Below, one piece after another: positions 1 to 8,019 of a stretch of DNA of 48,256 nt. Each line of letters starts with the position of its first letter. The stretch's first letter is position 1. The translations under genes were made by a program, and so were the position numbers. This DNA is from a virus: IMG/VR virus record IMGVR_UViG_3300027833_000012, positions 1-48,256 of that record. One strand, written 5' to 3'. The notes below the pieces were generated by a model. It did not search any database and was not told the DNA's origin. It worked only from the letters and a program-made list of their open reading frames with translations.

Positions 1-215
1 ATATTATGTGCTAAATTAGGTTTAACACCTACTAGCTCAGAATTTCTTTTATTATAAAACTCTAACAAATTAGTTCTATTCTTATGCCAAGCATCAATTG
101 TTGCCACTTCTTCAACCTTAACATTATTCCAAGTAGAATTTGCCCCACCTCTGAAAGTTTCTATACCAGATTCTGCTGAAATACCAGCTCCAGTAAAAAT
201 TACTATTTTTTTCAT
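1..215 (-). CDS. Sir2-family NAD-dependent deacylase or NADase, C-terminal part outside window
   Basis: The gene starts at 215 and runs off the left edge, so only about the first 71 residues are seen. They contain the Sir2 NAD-binding signature (IVIFTGAGISAESGIETFRG) and the start of the helix after it. Sirtuins cleave NAD+ to remove acyl groups from lysines and release nicotinamide; some phage and bacterial Sir2 domains are plain NADases. The start codon overlaps the stop of the upstream gene by 4 bp (ATGA), suggesting coupled translation. NAMPT and NMNAT, which recycle nicotinamide, lie just upstream in the same gene run. The family call is firm; whether it is deacylase or NADase cannot be judged from this fragment. 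Confidence 0.85.
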   Translation of the reverse strand, partial: MKKIVIFTGAGISAESGIETFRGGANSTWNNVKVEEVATIDAWHKNRTNLLEFYNKRNSELVGVKPNLAHN

Positions 216-766
216 AATTTATCGTATTTTAAAATACCCTTTAATGTGTCAGCAAATCTTTCATCATGTATTGACTCAGCCATTGATTTCATTTCACCAC
301 CATACCTATACATTGAGATTGTATTTTCTAAACGCTTAACTAACCTTCTATGCTTGAAAATTGGTTTAACTAAGGTCCAATCAGTATCACCATCAAACCC
401 AGCTTTATCATCAAACAATACATTCATATAAGGTTTAGTGTCGTAACAACCATAACCATTAGCTTGTGTCTTAACCTCTGGGTTAACATTAACATATTCA
501 AAGTTAATACCATAACTTTTAAATAATTTAACATATTCTTCGATTTCATGTGGGTGTGAACATGTATACATGATTAAACATATATCATCCATATCACTAA
601 TCATCTTTAATACTTCCCTTGCGTCTGGGTAAAATTCTTTAGGTATATTACCCGCTTGGTAATTAGGTTTAATTACTGTTGAATGTAAGTCTACAAGGTA
701 GAATATTTTATCCCAAACTCTATCTTCCATCGCAGTAAAACCGTTATGTATTGCTCTTGCTATCAT
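212..766 (-). CDS. HAD-like hydrolase
   Basis: 184 aa. The layout suggests a HAD-fold phosphatase: a hydrophobic strand ending in VDLHSTV (motif I position, D-x-H rather than the usual D-x-D), a strand ending in YTCSHP (motif II Thr/Ser position), a Lys in DTKPYMN (motif III) and an acidic pair in VLFDDKAGFD (motif IV). HAD enzymes remove phosphate from nucleotides, sugars or nucleic-acid ends. The second motif I Asp, normally the acid/base, is His here, so activity may differ or be lost. It sits between the Sir2 gene (4-bp overlap) and a small unknown gene. Fold call moderate, substrate unknown. Confidence 0.6.
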   Translation of the reverse strand: MIARAIHNGFTAMEDRVWDKIFYLVDLHSTVIKPNYQAGNIPKEFYPDAREVLKMISDMDDICLIMYTCSHPHEIEEYVKLFKSYGINFEYVNVNPEVKTQANGYGCYDTKPYMNVLFDDKAGFDGDTDWTLVKPIFKHRRLVKRLENTISMYRYGGEMKSMAESIHDERFADTLKGILKYDKL

Positions 767-768
767 AT

Positions 769-951
769 TTATTTTTTTATATAATTTTTATAATCAATTC
801 TTTTCATGGAGTAAAATGTACCTTCGTGTTCAAAAAACATAACATCACCAATATAGGAAATTTTATCCATTTTCCAAGTTAATATTTCCTTAACTTCAAT
901 ATTTATTTCCCCAGAGTTAGCAATCCCTAACCTTAATGTTTTTTTATTCAT
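769..951 (-). CDS. Small hypothetical protein
   Basis: 60 aa, not recognised. It is rich in beta-forming residues with alternating polar and hydrophobic positions, like a small beta-barrel. Two bases separate it from the HAD-like gene and 12 bases from the dCMP deaminase, so it is part of the same run. The start is preceded by an A/T leader like its neighbours. Confidence 0.6.
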   Translation of the reverse strand: MNKKTLRLGIANSGEINIEVKEILTWKMDKISYIGDVMFFEHEGTFYSMKRIDYKNYIKK

Positions 952-963
952 TATATTAATTTA

Positions 964-1416
964 CTATGTCCAAATTATTTCAACACCACATTCTTTCAAC
1001 ATTATTATAGATTCAACCCAAGATTCACCCCACTTTTTATGGTTGAAATCAGGCTTAGGTGCGTATATTTTTTTAACACCAACTTGTATTAACCCTCTAG
1101 TACAATCTATACAAGGAAAGTATGTGACAAAAGCATTACTACCCTTTAAACTAATACCATTTCTAGCGGCATTGTATATTGCATTCCTTTCCGAATGCTC
1201 CGTCCACATATATTTGCTCGGTTTTTCATACCTTCTCTGGTCAGTATCATCGTCGGCACCTCTAGGGAACCCATTATATCCCCTAGATAATACATCATTT
1301 TCATCATTAGTTATAACACAACCAACTTTAGTACCCTTATCTTTTGACCACTCAGCAATATACTTAGCGTCGTCAACGAACCTTTGTTCCCATTTATTTA
1401 ATTTCTTTTTCTCCAT
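964..1416 (-). CDS. Deoxycytidylate (dCMP) deaminase
   Basis: 150 aa. Zinc-dependent deaminase fold. The catalytic H-x-E is in TEHSERNAIY and the zinc cysteines are in FPCIDC, spaced as in dCMP deaminases (ComEB and T4 Cd families); GYNGFPRGADDD matches the conserved substrate loop. It converts dCMP to dUMP, feeding dTTP synthesis in infected cells. Length is normal for the family. The first 23 bases overlap the end of the small gene upstream (1394-1579). Confidence 0.93.
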   Translation of the reverse strand: MEKKKLNKWEQRFVDDAKYIAEWSKDKGTKVGCVITNDENDVLSRGYNGFPRGADDDTDQRRYEKPSKYMWTEHSERNAIYNAARNGISLKGSNAFVTYFPCIDCTRGLIQVGVKKIYAPKPDFNHKKWGESWVESIIMLKECGVEIIWT

Positions 1417-1579
1417 TAACTTTTTGTATTTTTATTGGTATTACCGTCCAAGTTTCATCTGGATATTTAACTTGGAACGAAAACTTTATCTTATCTAGGT
1501 CATGCTGTGTTAAATAAATTATTAACCACAATAATTTACTATATAATTTAGCTTGCCATTTATTTTTAAAACTAACCAT
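1394..1579 (-). CDS. Small hypothetical protein
   Basis: 61 aa, not recognised. The N-terminal half has a hydrophobic stretch (LYSKLLWLIIYLT) and the C-terminal half is beta-like. It overlaps the dCMP deaminase start by 23 bp, longer than usual here, and ends 4 bases after the membrane gene upstream. Judged real because it fills an otherwise empty slot in a compact run. Confidence 0.5.
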   Translation of the reverse strand: MVSFKNKWQAKLYSKLLWLIIYLTQHDLDKIKFSFQVKYPDETWTVIPIKIQKVNGEKEIK

Positions 1580-1583
1580 ATAA

Positions 1584-1811
1584 TTAACTTGTCGTTAATG
1601 ATTTACCAAAAGTAATTAGAAAAATACCCACAACAATTGCAATAATATCCTTAAAAACCATAAACATAATATCAATTACTAACTCTTTAGGTGTAATGGT
1701 TTCAAAGTTAACAATAACGTCATATATTTGAAACCCTAATATAAAGATACCCCCTAATACTGCTATCAAAATACCAAGTATCATTAGTACAAATCCTAAT
1801 ACATTTTTCAT
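1584..1811 (-). CDS. Small two-helix membrane protein
   Basis: 75 aa with two long hydrophobic segments (about residues 4-28 and 48-70), hence an inner-membrane hairpin. No family recognised. It lies 12 bases downstream of NAMPT and 4 bases upstream of the next gene, in the same transcription unit. Confidence 0.65.
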   Translation of the reverse strand: MKNVLGFVLMILGILIAVLGGIFILGFQIYDVIVNFETITPKELVIDIMFMVFKDIIAIVVGIFLITFGKSLTTS

Positions 1812-1823
1812 AATTTATTTATT

Positions 1824-3476
1824 TTAATAGTTATTTTTATCTTTATTTGGGGCATATTTCTCTAATAACTCCAATCTTTTATTAAGAACCTTCTCACTAG
1901 CTGGGTAAAAATTATCACCTCTATTTAAACTCTTAGGCATAAGACTCATTTGCTTATTCTTTCTATCCCTTATTGTTAAGAAGTCATCGTCTTGACCTTC
2001 ACCGAATGGTTTATAAATGTTAGTACCATCAAAGAATGAAACCATAGCATCTTCACCATCTTCATAATCAAAAACAATTGTTGTTTTATTCTTAATAGCT
2101 TCTTCAGAACGTAACAATTTAAATGGTCCTGGTAATGTTGTTTTACCTAAAGTTTCTGAAAATTTAACAACACCAACATCTTCTGAACCCATAGCACATA
2201 AGGCATACTTACCTGATAAGTTATCTCTCTTAAGGTTGTTTCTTCCTCCACCACCTTGTCCGAATAATCCCCAAGCATATGGTGCGTAACCCTTTTCAAT
2301 CATGGCCATCATAATGTCCCACATGTTTTGGTGTGTCATACCATCACCCTCTATAAATCTAAGGGTTGTACCAAAATACCATGTCTTACCATTAATTACT
2401 TCACTAGTACAAAGCCCATTCTTTATAGCTAATTCTATTGTCCAAATAACCTGTTCCAATGCATCCCCAGAATCTGGTCTTGCCACTACAATTTTACCGT
2501 TATTTAACTCAACACTTTTTTGTGCTAAAGGAAGTAACATATTTTCTACAGCATAAAAGTAATCGTTACAGTCGGCTACCATAGAAATAAAAGAATTATC
2601 AGTACAAGAATTGTATATAGCTTGGTAACAGTCATTTTCAAATTCAAAACCTTGTACGTTTCTATGTGCTAAAGCATTTACTGAATTACCAACTGGGGTT
2701 TCACCAGAATTTTTCCAAGCTTGGTATGCACCAGAGCATGTGTCAGTTCCAGGGAATGTGTATAATTGTGCCTTACCCATTATTTCAGATTCTCTAGCAC
2801 AAATACCAGCTCTATCACCAAAGTCAGTTAACATAATTGAGGCTAGGAAAGTTGTTTCCTCATCACTTAAATTTGGATTAACCATGTTAACCATACTTTT
2901 TAATTTAAGTAACCAGTGCTCATTTTGAGTTATCTTTTCTGATACCGCCCAAGTTTGTAATAATTTAGATTCAAACCAAGCTGCTAATATACCCATTCCA
3001 TCAACATCACAAACTATTTGCATGTAAGGTTCATTTGGATACACAACAGAACCTTCTGGTAATGCTTTAATCTTAATTGGTGGACGACCATTAAATTCAT
3101 CTACCACTCTTCTCCATATATTTTCTGGGAATTCATACTCAGATAAGCCATTTGGACCTACTTTAAAGGTGGATAAGAATCTTTTGGTATCATCAATCTC
3201 TTGGTGAGTAATCGGCTCATAGAACAGTTCTTCTAGGATATCACCTAGACCACCAAAAATGATTCTATTATCACCCTCAGTGTAAATTGCAGAATCGATT
3301 GTGATTAATTGTTTTCTAAATACACAGTAATATGTTGACTTATTTTTAACTAATTCACTCTCAAATTTATTTGAACCAACTGTATATGCATCAGCAGTTA
3401 ACAATCTAGGTGTCTTATAAATTTTCTTATTAGGTAAAATAACTTCTCTTTTGATTTCCTTTACTTCTATACTCAT
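1824..3476 (-). CDS. nadV: Nicotinamide phosphoribosyltransferase (NAMPT/NadV)
   Basis: 550 aa, slightly longer than cellular NAMPT. It joins nicotinamide to PRPP to give NMN, the entry step of the two-step NAD+ salvage route. Recognisable stretches are FGDRAGICARESE and TFPGTDTCSGAYQAW in the middle, the PRTase phosphate site VARPDSGDALEQV and GLFGQGGGGRNNLKRD near the C-terminus. It has its own promoter (3499-3530) and starts the run that includes dCMP deaminase and Sir2. The NMNAT-Nudix and kinase genes lie directly upstream on the same strand. NAMPT+NMNAT pairs in phages are known to rebuild NAD+ lost to host NAD-depleting defences. Confidence 0.95.
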   Translation of the reverse strand: MSIEVKEIKREVILPNKKIYKTPRLLTADAYTVGSNKFESELVKNKSTYYCVFRKQLITIDSAIYTEGDNRIIFGGLGDILEELFYEPITHQEIDDTKRFLSTFKVGPNGLSEYEFPENIWRRVVDEFNGRPPIKIKALPEGSVVYPNEPYMQIVCDVDGMGILAAWFESKLLQTWAVSEKITQNEHWLLKLKSMVNMVNPNLSDEETTFLASIMLTDFGDRAGICARESEIMGKAQLYTFPGTDTCSGAYQAWKNSGETPVGNSVNALAHRNVQGFEFENDCYQAIYNSCTDNSFISMVADCNDYFYAVENMLLPLAQKSVELNNGKIVVARPDSGDALEQVIWTIELAIKNGLCTSEVINGKTWYFGTTLRFIEGDGMTHQNMWDIMMAMIEKGYAPYAWGLFGQGGGGRNNLKRDNLSGKYALCAMGSEDVGVVKFSETLGKTTLPGPFKLLRSEEAIKNKTTIVFDYEDGEDAMVSFFDGTNIYKPFGEGQDDDFLTIRDRKNKQMSLMPKSLNRGDNFYPASEKVLNKRLELLEKYAPNKDKNNY

Positions 3477-3498
3477 TTAATATCTTTTTTTGTTAATA

Positions 3499-3530
3499 CA
3501 AATATACATCTTTTATTTCAATTTTACAAA
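3499..3530 (-). promoter_or_regulatory. Bacteroidetes-type promoter for NAMPT
   Basis: Minus strand: TTTG, 20-bp spacer, TATATTTG, about 20 bases before the NAMPT start. Matches the Bacteroidetes primary-sigma form TTTG / TA-N2-TTTG. Confidence 0.75.
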
Positions 3531-4070
3531 TTAAATAGGGTAGTATTTAACTATTTCCTTTAATATATTTTCTTCAACCATTGTATCACCTATAATTTCT
3601 TTATAATCTATTTTAAAGTCAGACAATAAACCTCTAACATTATCATCTACAATTTTTGCTTCATCATTTGTTTGAGTTCTACCCTTTGGGTTGTAAGGTT
3701 TATCTCTTATTATGAAAAAATTTAAAGTATTAACATCATCTCTGTGATGTTCAGCACACGCTAATTGCTTTAGTATTGGTGATGTCTTAGTCCAATCACA
3801 ATACACCATACCCATTACTGGTGGTGAGTCAGTTATTATAATATCAACCTTACCCTTAAGTCTAAATATCCTATTATGCTGTTCACCATATATGTGAATT
3901 TGATTATCTAAAGTTTTAAGATTCTCACCCCAAACTAAATCTTTAGCATATTCTTGAACATATTCACAATTTACACCCCTCTTTTTTAGTTTATTAAATA
4001 AACCAGATGCTGTTGTTGATTTACCACTCCCTGGTCCACCAAACAAATTAATTACAATTGTTTTATCCAT
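3531..4070 (-). CDS. P-loop nucleotide kinase-like ATPase (NadR kinase/AAA_28-like)
   Basis: 179 aa. The Walker A motif GGPGSGKSTT is at about residues 11-20 and a Walker B-like strand ends IIITDSPP. Size and layout fit small nucleoside or nucleotide kinases; closest in feel to the kinase domain of NadR and AAA_28 proteins. One base separates it from the NMNAT-Nudix gene upstream, and NAMPT follows. From context it may be a nicotinamide riboside kinase that feeds NMN to the NMNAT, but no specificity residue proves this; a dNMP kinase is the main alternative. Confidence 0.6.
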   Translation of the reverse strand: MDKTIVINLFGGPGSGKSTTASGLFNKLKKRGVNCEYVQEYAKDLVWGENLKTLDNQIHIYGEQHNRIFRLKGKVDIIITDSPPVMGMVYCDWTKTSPILKQLACAEHHRDDVNTLNFFIIRDKPYNPKGRTQTNDEAKIVDDNVRGLLSDFKIDYKEIIGDTMVEENILKEIVKYYPI

Positions 4071-4071
4071 A

Positions 4072-5037
4072 TTACTTTTTATTAAAAAAAGGTTCTTTAA
4101 AGTATATATTATTTTTAATTATCTTTAATAGTGGTATGTGTTCTTCCATAATGGTATCTTCACTTAACATATCGAAATCGAATAGTTTACATTCAACTAT
4201 ATCATCTGAAGCCTCAAGTTTTTTAATATCCCATATTTCACCACAAAATAATGATGTCATGATAGTATCACGTTCTCCACGATATCTCCAATCATCAATT
4301 TTTGTTGACCCTAAGAAAGTTAAAGATTTTAAATCACACTTAGTCTCTTCTTTGAATTCCCTAAGAGCAGCATCTTCTAATGAATCATCTGTTGTGTCAA
4401 CATAACCACCTATAAATCTAAACTTAGGTTCGTTTTGTTTTCTACCCATTAGTATTTTACCTTCCCTAGTCCAACCTATAACATCAACAGTTGGATTAGG
4501 TTTAGCATATCTACCAAAATTAGCCTTAATTACACCTTCACGACCACTTAATGAAGTGATTCTAGTCTTAGAAGTTTCTAATCTAATTTCAGTTGCAGAG
4601 ATGGCTTTGGTACGGGTACCAGATAATTCTATGGTTTCATACTTACCCTCATAGTATGGTATGAATGAATCTCTACCACCATATAAAACAGCTGATGAAT
4701 TACCAAAAGCGTTAGATATTTGAGTATCTAATTTATTAGACCAAATATCATCGTATCGTTCATCAAGTTGTGGTAATATTACGATATTATCGTTACAGTA
4801 ATGCTGTTCTATCATAATTTTCCTAGTTAAAAAATCCAATGGATTTTTTTCTGTTTGAGTAACTCTAGAGACCCCTAAGAAAATTATAACACTATTATGT
4901 TTAGAAATAACATATTCTATTAGTTCTCTGTGTTTTTCGTGTAGGTAAGGTGTTTGAAAACGTCCTACAATGACACCTACATCTATGTTTGAAGTATCAA
5001 TTGAACCGTCAATTGGTTTTAGTTTATATATCTCCAT
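4072..5037 (-). CDS. Bifunctional NMN adenylyltransferase / Nudix hydrolase
   Basis: 321 aa, two domains. Residues about 18-175 are a nucleotidyltransferase of the NMNAT family: VGVIVGRFQTPYLHEKH carries a variant of the ATP-binding HxGH motif and AISATEIR is the ISSTxxR-type motif. Residues about 185-310 are a Nudix domain with a full box (GGYVDTT...LREFKEETK). This matches NadM-Nudix fusions of bacteria and phages: the first domain makes NAD+ from NMN and ATP, the second typically hydrolyses ADP-ribose. With NAMPT downstream it completes nicotinamide-to-NAD+ salvage. It is the first gene after the promoter at 5062-5093. Confidence 0.92.
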   Translation of the reverse strand: MEIYKLKPIDGSIDTSNIDVGVIVGRFQTPYLHEKHRELIEYVISKHNSVIIFLGVSRVTQTEKNPLDFLTRKIMIEQHYCNDNIVILPQLDERYDDIWSNKLDTQISNAFGNSSAVLYGGRDSFIPYYEGKYETIELSGTRTKAISATEIRLETSKTRITSLSGREGVIKANFGRYAKPNPTVDVIGWTREGKILMGRKQNEPKFRFIGGYVDTTDDSLEDAALREFKEETKCDLKSLTFLGSTKIDDWRYRGERDTIMTSLFCGEIWDIKKLEASDDIVECKLFDFDMLSEDTIMEEHIPLLKIIKNNIYFKEPFFNKK

Positions 5038-5061
5038 ATTTATATCTTATTAAAGTTTACA

Positions 5062-5093
5062 CAAAGATACTAAAAAAAAATGACTAAAGCAAA
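5062..5093 (-). promoter_or_regulatory. Promoter for the NMNAT/kinase run
   Basis: Minus strand: TTTTG, 20-bp spacer, TATCTTTG. Overlaps the terminator of the upstream unit, so termination and re-initiation are packed into about 45 bp. Confidence 0.7.
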
Positions 5094-5104
5094 AACTTTA
5101 GTCA
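5072..5104 (-). terminator. Rho-independent terminator
   Basis: Minus strand: TGACTAAAG, 6-base loop, CTTTAGTCA (9-bp stem), followed by nine T. Ends the unit of genes upstream; the stem includes the stop codon of the 46-aa gene. Confidence 0.8.
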
Positions 5105-5238
5105 CTAAATAATAATGAAATTAATAAAAATATTATACCTAACCATTTTAGTTTAAGGTAAAAACATATCATAGATATGGTAAATATTGGGGCTATAAAA
5201 ACCCCAAATATCGCTAGTATTATAAATAACCCCAACAT
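5098..5238 (-). CDS. Small two-helix membrane protein (46 aa)
   Basis: ATG at 5238, TAA at 5098; begins MLGLFIILAIFGV and ends LLISLLFSD. Two hydrophobic segments joined by a short basic turn (YLKLKW). It starts two bases after the stop of the upstream gene and its stop codon is built into the terminator stem. No family recognised. Confidence 0.6.
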   Translation of the reverse strand: MLGLFIILAIFGVFIAPIFTISMICFYLKLKWLGIIFLLISLLFSD

Positions 5239-5239
5239 A

Positions 5240-5824
5240 TTAATTGTCGAACTTTTCTCTAAGTGCTTTTAATTGTGGTAAATCACCCAATGCGTAAGTT
5301 GCACTAGCATCACTCTTCTTTAGGTGTTTATTGATAACATTTTGAACTTCAACATTTTGTATATTTTCACCCCTCTTATAAAATTCTTTTTTGTTAATGT
5401 TTTTCAATAACCAAGAAACATGTTTGTCACCAAGCAATACTTTAGTGATAATCCATTCATGTAGTGCTCTATAAGTATTTATAGATAAAAACGTATCAGT
5501 CTTACTTCCTTGAACTGCTAAACTTCTATCACCAACTAGTTTAGCCATAGGTGACTCAACATTTGAATTTTCATCAAACATAGTGTGTAAGTGTTTAAAG
5601 AAGTTTTCTTTAAATTCTTCACTTTGTATTCCATCAAGTATATCCCCAACTGAAATTAAAGATTCATTAGTTATGGCACACTTGAATTTACCCTTTGGTT
5701 TCATGAAAACCTTATCCATTTTTTTCTCAGGAAAATAAGACCTGATTAAGTGGTTTAAGAACCCCTTACTCTTTTCATTAGATAATAATTCATCTAATTT
5801 TTTAAAGATGTTTTCTTTAATCAT
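5240..5824 (-). CDS. Hypothetical protein
   Basis: 194 aa, not recognised. Mostly alpha-helical, mixed charge, with a short beta-like patch containing a single Cys (KGKFKCAITNESLISVG, about residues 45-60). No signal peptide or membrane segment. It lies 15 bases after the YqeY gene and 1 base before a small membrane gene. Confidence 0.7.
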   Translation of the reverse strand: MIKENIFKKLDELLSNEKSKGFLNHLIRSYFPEKKMDKVFMKPKGKFKCAITNESLISVGDILDGIQSEEFKENFFKHLHTMFDENSNVESPMAKLVGDRSLAVQGSKTDTFLSINTYRALHEWIITKVLLGDKHVSWLLKNINKKEFYKRGENIQNVEVQNVINKHLKKSDASATYALGDLPQLKALREKFDN

Positions 5825-5839
5825 ATTTAATTTATATAT

Positions 5840-6247
5840 TTAGTTTTGTAATAATTTTCTAACTAATGTTGATGCAAGTTTACCATCATATTGACCAGGA
5901 AATTCTTCCTTCAAAAATGTCATCAACACACCCATACTTTTCATACCTTCAATATTATTATCTCTAATGTAGTTTGATAAGTAAGATGTTAAGTCTTCTT
6001 CTGACATTTGACTTGGTACGTACCTATTTAATATTTCCATTTCAGTTTCTGTTAGACAAGAAACTCCATCCTTATCTAATGATTTCTTAACCATAGACTT
6101 TAATTTAGCTACAACATCAGCATCATCTGGTGTTTTATTATCCCTAGTAACTTCTGATTTTAAAAAGCCTAAATAATCTTTTTCTTCCATTCTCTTAGCT
6201 TTATAAGCTAACATGAAATCTTTACTAATTTTGTCAATAATTTTCAT
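5840..6247 (-). CDS. GatB/YqeY domain protein
   Basis: 135 aa, a full-length stand-alone YqeY domain. The family pattern is clear: helical start with SEVTRDNK, then EMEILNRYVPSQMSEEDL in the middle and MKSMGVLMTFLKEE toward the end, all typical of YqeY. The fold is related to the tRNA-binding tail domain of GatB, the Asn/Gln-tRNA amidotransferase subunit. Many large phages carry it; the role is unproven, but tRNA binding fits a genome with so many tRNA genes. It begins one base after the H1-like gene stop. Confidence 0.88.
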   Translation of the reverse strand: MKIIDKISKDFMLAYKAKRMEEKDYLGFLKSEVTRDNKTPDDADVVAKLKSMVKKSLDKDGVSCLTETEMEILNRYVPSQMSEEDLTSYLSNYIRDNNIEGMKSMGVLMTFLKEEFPGQYDGKLASTLVRKLLQN

Positions 6248-6655
6248 TTATTTAATTTTAAGATAAAAATGATAACCAATATCATTTTCTGTTGAATAAT
6301 ATACCCATTTAACTTCACCTCTTTGAACTTTATCACCCATATCTTTAAACTTACTAGGTTTAGACCTTTCACTAACTTTAACATAATCAGCTGGATTATG
6401 ACTCCTTTTAGAATACTTGTTCATGGTTTTAACTTCCGATTTAACCAATGAAGCATCTTTAGGTGGTGCTGACTTATTTAAGTTTCTCTTACGAGTTGTA
6501 GGTTTTTTAATAACCTTTTTACTTACAACTTCTTTAGGTTTCTTATTAGTAGTTTTTTTAGTTACGGTGCTAGTTTTTTTCTTAGTAGGTGCTTTCTTAG
6601 TAGTGGGTTTAACTACTTTTTTACTTGCCGTTTTCTTTACAACTTTTTTTGCCAT
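6248..6655 (-). CDS. Lys/Thr-rich histone H1-like basic protein
   Basis: 135 aa. The first 75 residues are low-complexity, built from KK, TKK and PTTKK repeats like histone H1 tails and bacterial AlgP/HctB-type proteins. The remaining 60 residues look folded (YVKVSERSKP... ending YYSTENDIGYHFYLKIK). Such tails bind DNA or RNA non-specifically, so a nucleoid or packaging role is likely. It sits one base upstream of the YqeY gene. Confidence 0.7.
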   Translation of the reverse strand: MAKKVVKKTASKKVVKPTTKKAPTKKKTSTVTKKTTNKKPKEVVSKKVIKKPTTRKRNLNKSAPPKDASLVKSEVKTMNKYSKRSHNPADYVKVSERSKPSKFKDMGDKVQRGEVKWVYYSTENDIGYHFYLKIK

Positions 6656-6744
6656 ATATTATAACTATTTGTAATATCTTATAGTCAAATATACGCATTA
6701 ATTTAAATAAAATAAAGTATTTAACTTATTTTATTCTTGATAAT

Positions 6745-6879
6745 TTAATACCTTCTAATCATTACTTTGTCTATTTTAAAAAAATCCTTAATCTTTGTAA
6801 ATAAAAGAAAAATCTTAACTTTTATTTTACTCTTTAATGGAATCTCTTTAAGTGTCTTCTCTAGTGTTTTATTTCTCAT
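6745..6879 (-). CDS. Small basic hypothetical protein (44 aa)
   Basis: ATG at 6879, TAA at 6745; MRNKTLEKTLKEIPLKSK start, rich in Lys/Ile/Phe, net positive. The start overlaps the upstream stop by 11 bp (ATG-N6-TAA layout), the same geometry as three other gene pairs here, which supports it being real. No family recognised. Confidence 0.55.
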   Translation of the reverse strand: MRNKTLEKTLKEIPLKSKIKVKIFLLFTKIKDFFKIDKVMIRRY

Positions 6880-7111
6880 CTTTTAATATGTAATCTTTAT
6901 TAAACATCCCAAAAATAAACCCTCGAACCCATTCGTGACTTTGTTTTTTAATAAATACATCATTTATTTTGTTTACTAAATCTAAATATTTTTCGGAACC
7001 TACTAAATACTCAATGGTGTAATTTCCATCTCTCTTTTCTGTGTATATTAACACATCTTTATAGTTGTAACATACTACAATATCTGATGCTTTGTTTTTC
7101 TTATTTAACAT
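6869..7111 (-). CDS. Hypothetical protein
   Basis: 80 aa, not recognised; compact, with beta-like strands (DIVVCYNYKDVLIYT) and a helical tail with WVRGFIFGMF. Overlaps the upstream gene by 7 bp and the downstream 44-aa gene by 11 bp. Confidence 0.65.
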   Translation of the reverse strand: MLNKKNKASDIVVCYNYKDVLIYTEKRDGNYTIEYLVGSEKYLDLVNKINDVFIKKQSHEWVRGFIFGMFNKDYILKDEK

Positions 7112-7308
7112 ATAAATTTATCACATAATTCATCTAAAGTGTTCTCTATTTCACTAATTTTACCTTTTAAATAACCCATATCGAAACCCCCATGATATGT
7201 GTATTTAGTTTCATTACCGTTATGTTTTGATTCTAGTAATTTTTTTTGCACAATTAATCTATTCAATCGCCTTTTAAGCTTCTCTGTGTTAATGGTTTTA
7301 TCCTTCAT
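7105..7308 (-). CDS. Small coiled-coil hypothetical protein
   Basis: 67 aa, Lys/Glu/Leu-rich, probably two helices forming a coiled hairpin with a Gly-rich turn (YHGGFDMGYLKG). Overlaps the upstream 54-aa gene by 11 bp and the next by 7 bp. No family recognised. Confidence 0.6.
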   Translation of the reverse strand: MKDKTINTEKLKRRLNRLIVQKKLLESKHNGNETKYTYHGGFDMGYLKGKISEIENTLDELCDKFIC

Positions 7309-7462
7309 AAGTTGTATTTTTATCAGTTAATTTTTTGTATTCGTATTCCATTGATTCTAAACTACCAGTATCTATGGTGATATTATATTTAAAAATCCAC
7401 CAAGTAACTTCTTTTGTTAGATAAAATAAACCATTATCATACATTTTTATATTATAAACCAT
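7298..7462 (-). CDS. Small hypothetical protein (54 aa)
   Basis: ATG at 7462, TAA at 7298; starts MVYNIKMYDNGLFYLTKEV, aromatic-rich (VTWWIFKYN) in the middle, polar tail. It fills an otherwise empty gap between two genes, begins 6 bases after the upstream stop and overlaps the next start by 11 bp. No family recognised. Confidence 0.55.
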   Translation of the reverse strand: MVYNIKMYDNGLFYLTKEVTWWIFKYNITIDTGSLESMEYEYKKLTDKNTTYEG

Positions 7463-7468
7463 ATAATA

Positions 7469-7771
7469 TTATTTAAATTGTTCTAAGACTTCCTTACCAA
7501 TTTCACTAATGAAATAAGTAGGGTGCCAGGCATCCATATAATCAGTAACTAAATTGTATTTAGCTAATTCATAAATTAACTCTAATGTTCCACGATGATT
7601 TCTACTTAAAAACCATTCTTCAGTTCTACCATGTTCTAAATGTATGTCAGACTTTAAAAACTCTTCTAAAGTTTCATATCGATTATCCCTATACTCAGCA
7701 TAAGTTATTGTGTTTAACTCTTTCAACAAGTCTAATGCCGCTTCTGATAATTTAATTGTAATACTAACCAT
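7469..7771 (-). CDS. Hypothetical protein, possible winged-helix
   Basis: 100 aa, not recognised with confidence. Helical start (KLSEAALDLLKELN) and a C-terminal half (GTLELIYELAKYNLVTDYM then YFISEIGKEVLEQ) that resembles the recognition helix and last helix of small winged-helix proteins. 3 bases after the small membrane gene upstream. Confidence 0.6.
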   Translation of the reverse strand: MVSITIKLSEAALDLLKELNTITYAEYRDNRYETLEEFLKSDIHLEHGRTEEWFLSRNHRGTLELIYELAKYNLVTDYMDAWHPTYFISEIGKEVLEQFK

Positions 7772-7774
7772 AAT

Positions 7775-7963
7775 TTAATCTTTTGTTTTATCGTAAATAA
7801 AGATTATACTAATTACTGTTAAAATAAAACCACTCCAAAATGTTCCAACAGCTTCAACCTTCACCATGATTAATTCATTAAGACACCACCATCTCCAATA
7901 TGCTATATTAGCAAATAAAATTATAAAACAAATTGTGTAATTTAAATATTCTTTAGTATCCAT
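7775..7963 (-). CDS. Small membrane protein
   Basis: 62 aa with two hydrophobic segments (about residues 8-26 and 40-56), the first ending in an unusual WRWWC cluster. Transcribed from the promoter at 7981-8012. Function unknown. Confidence 0.6.
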   Translation of the reverse strand: MDTKEYLNYTICFIILFANIAYWRWWCLNELIMVKVEAVGTFWSGFILTVISIIFIYDKTKD

Positions 7964-7980
7964 AATCTTTATATTTTTAA

Positions 7981-8012
7981 CAAATATATGAATAATTATG
8001 GATACTCACAAG
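7981..8012 (-). promoter_or_regulatory. Bacteroidetes-type promoter
   Basis: Minus strand: CTTG, 20-bp spacer, TATATTTG, upstream of the small membrane gene at 7963. Confidence 0.7.
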
Positions 8013-8019
8013 TTTAATA

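Noticed and set aside
769-1811. Toxin-antitoxin pair among the small genes
   Set aside because: Neither the membrane protein nor its small neighbours resemble known toxin or antitoxin families.
1824-3476. Nicotinate phosphoribosyltransferase (PncB) instead of NAMPT
   Set aside because: Length and the motifs around TFPGTDTCSGAYQAW and GLFGQGGGGRNN fit NAMPT/NadV better than the shorter PncB.
6417-6674. 85-aa hydrophobic frame on the plus strand
   Set aside because: It is the antisense of the Lys-rich H1-like gene, which forces Phe/Leu/Val codons.
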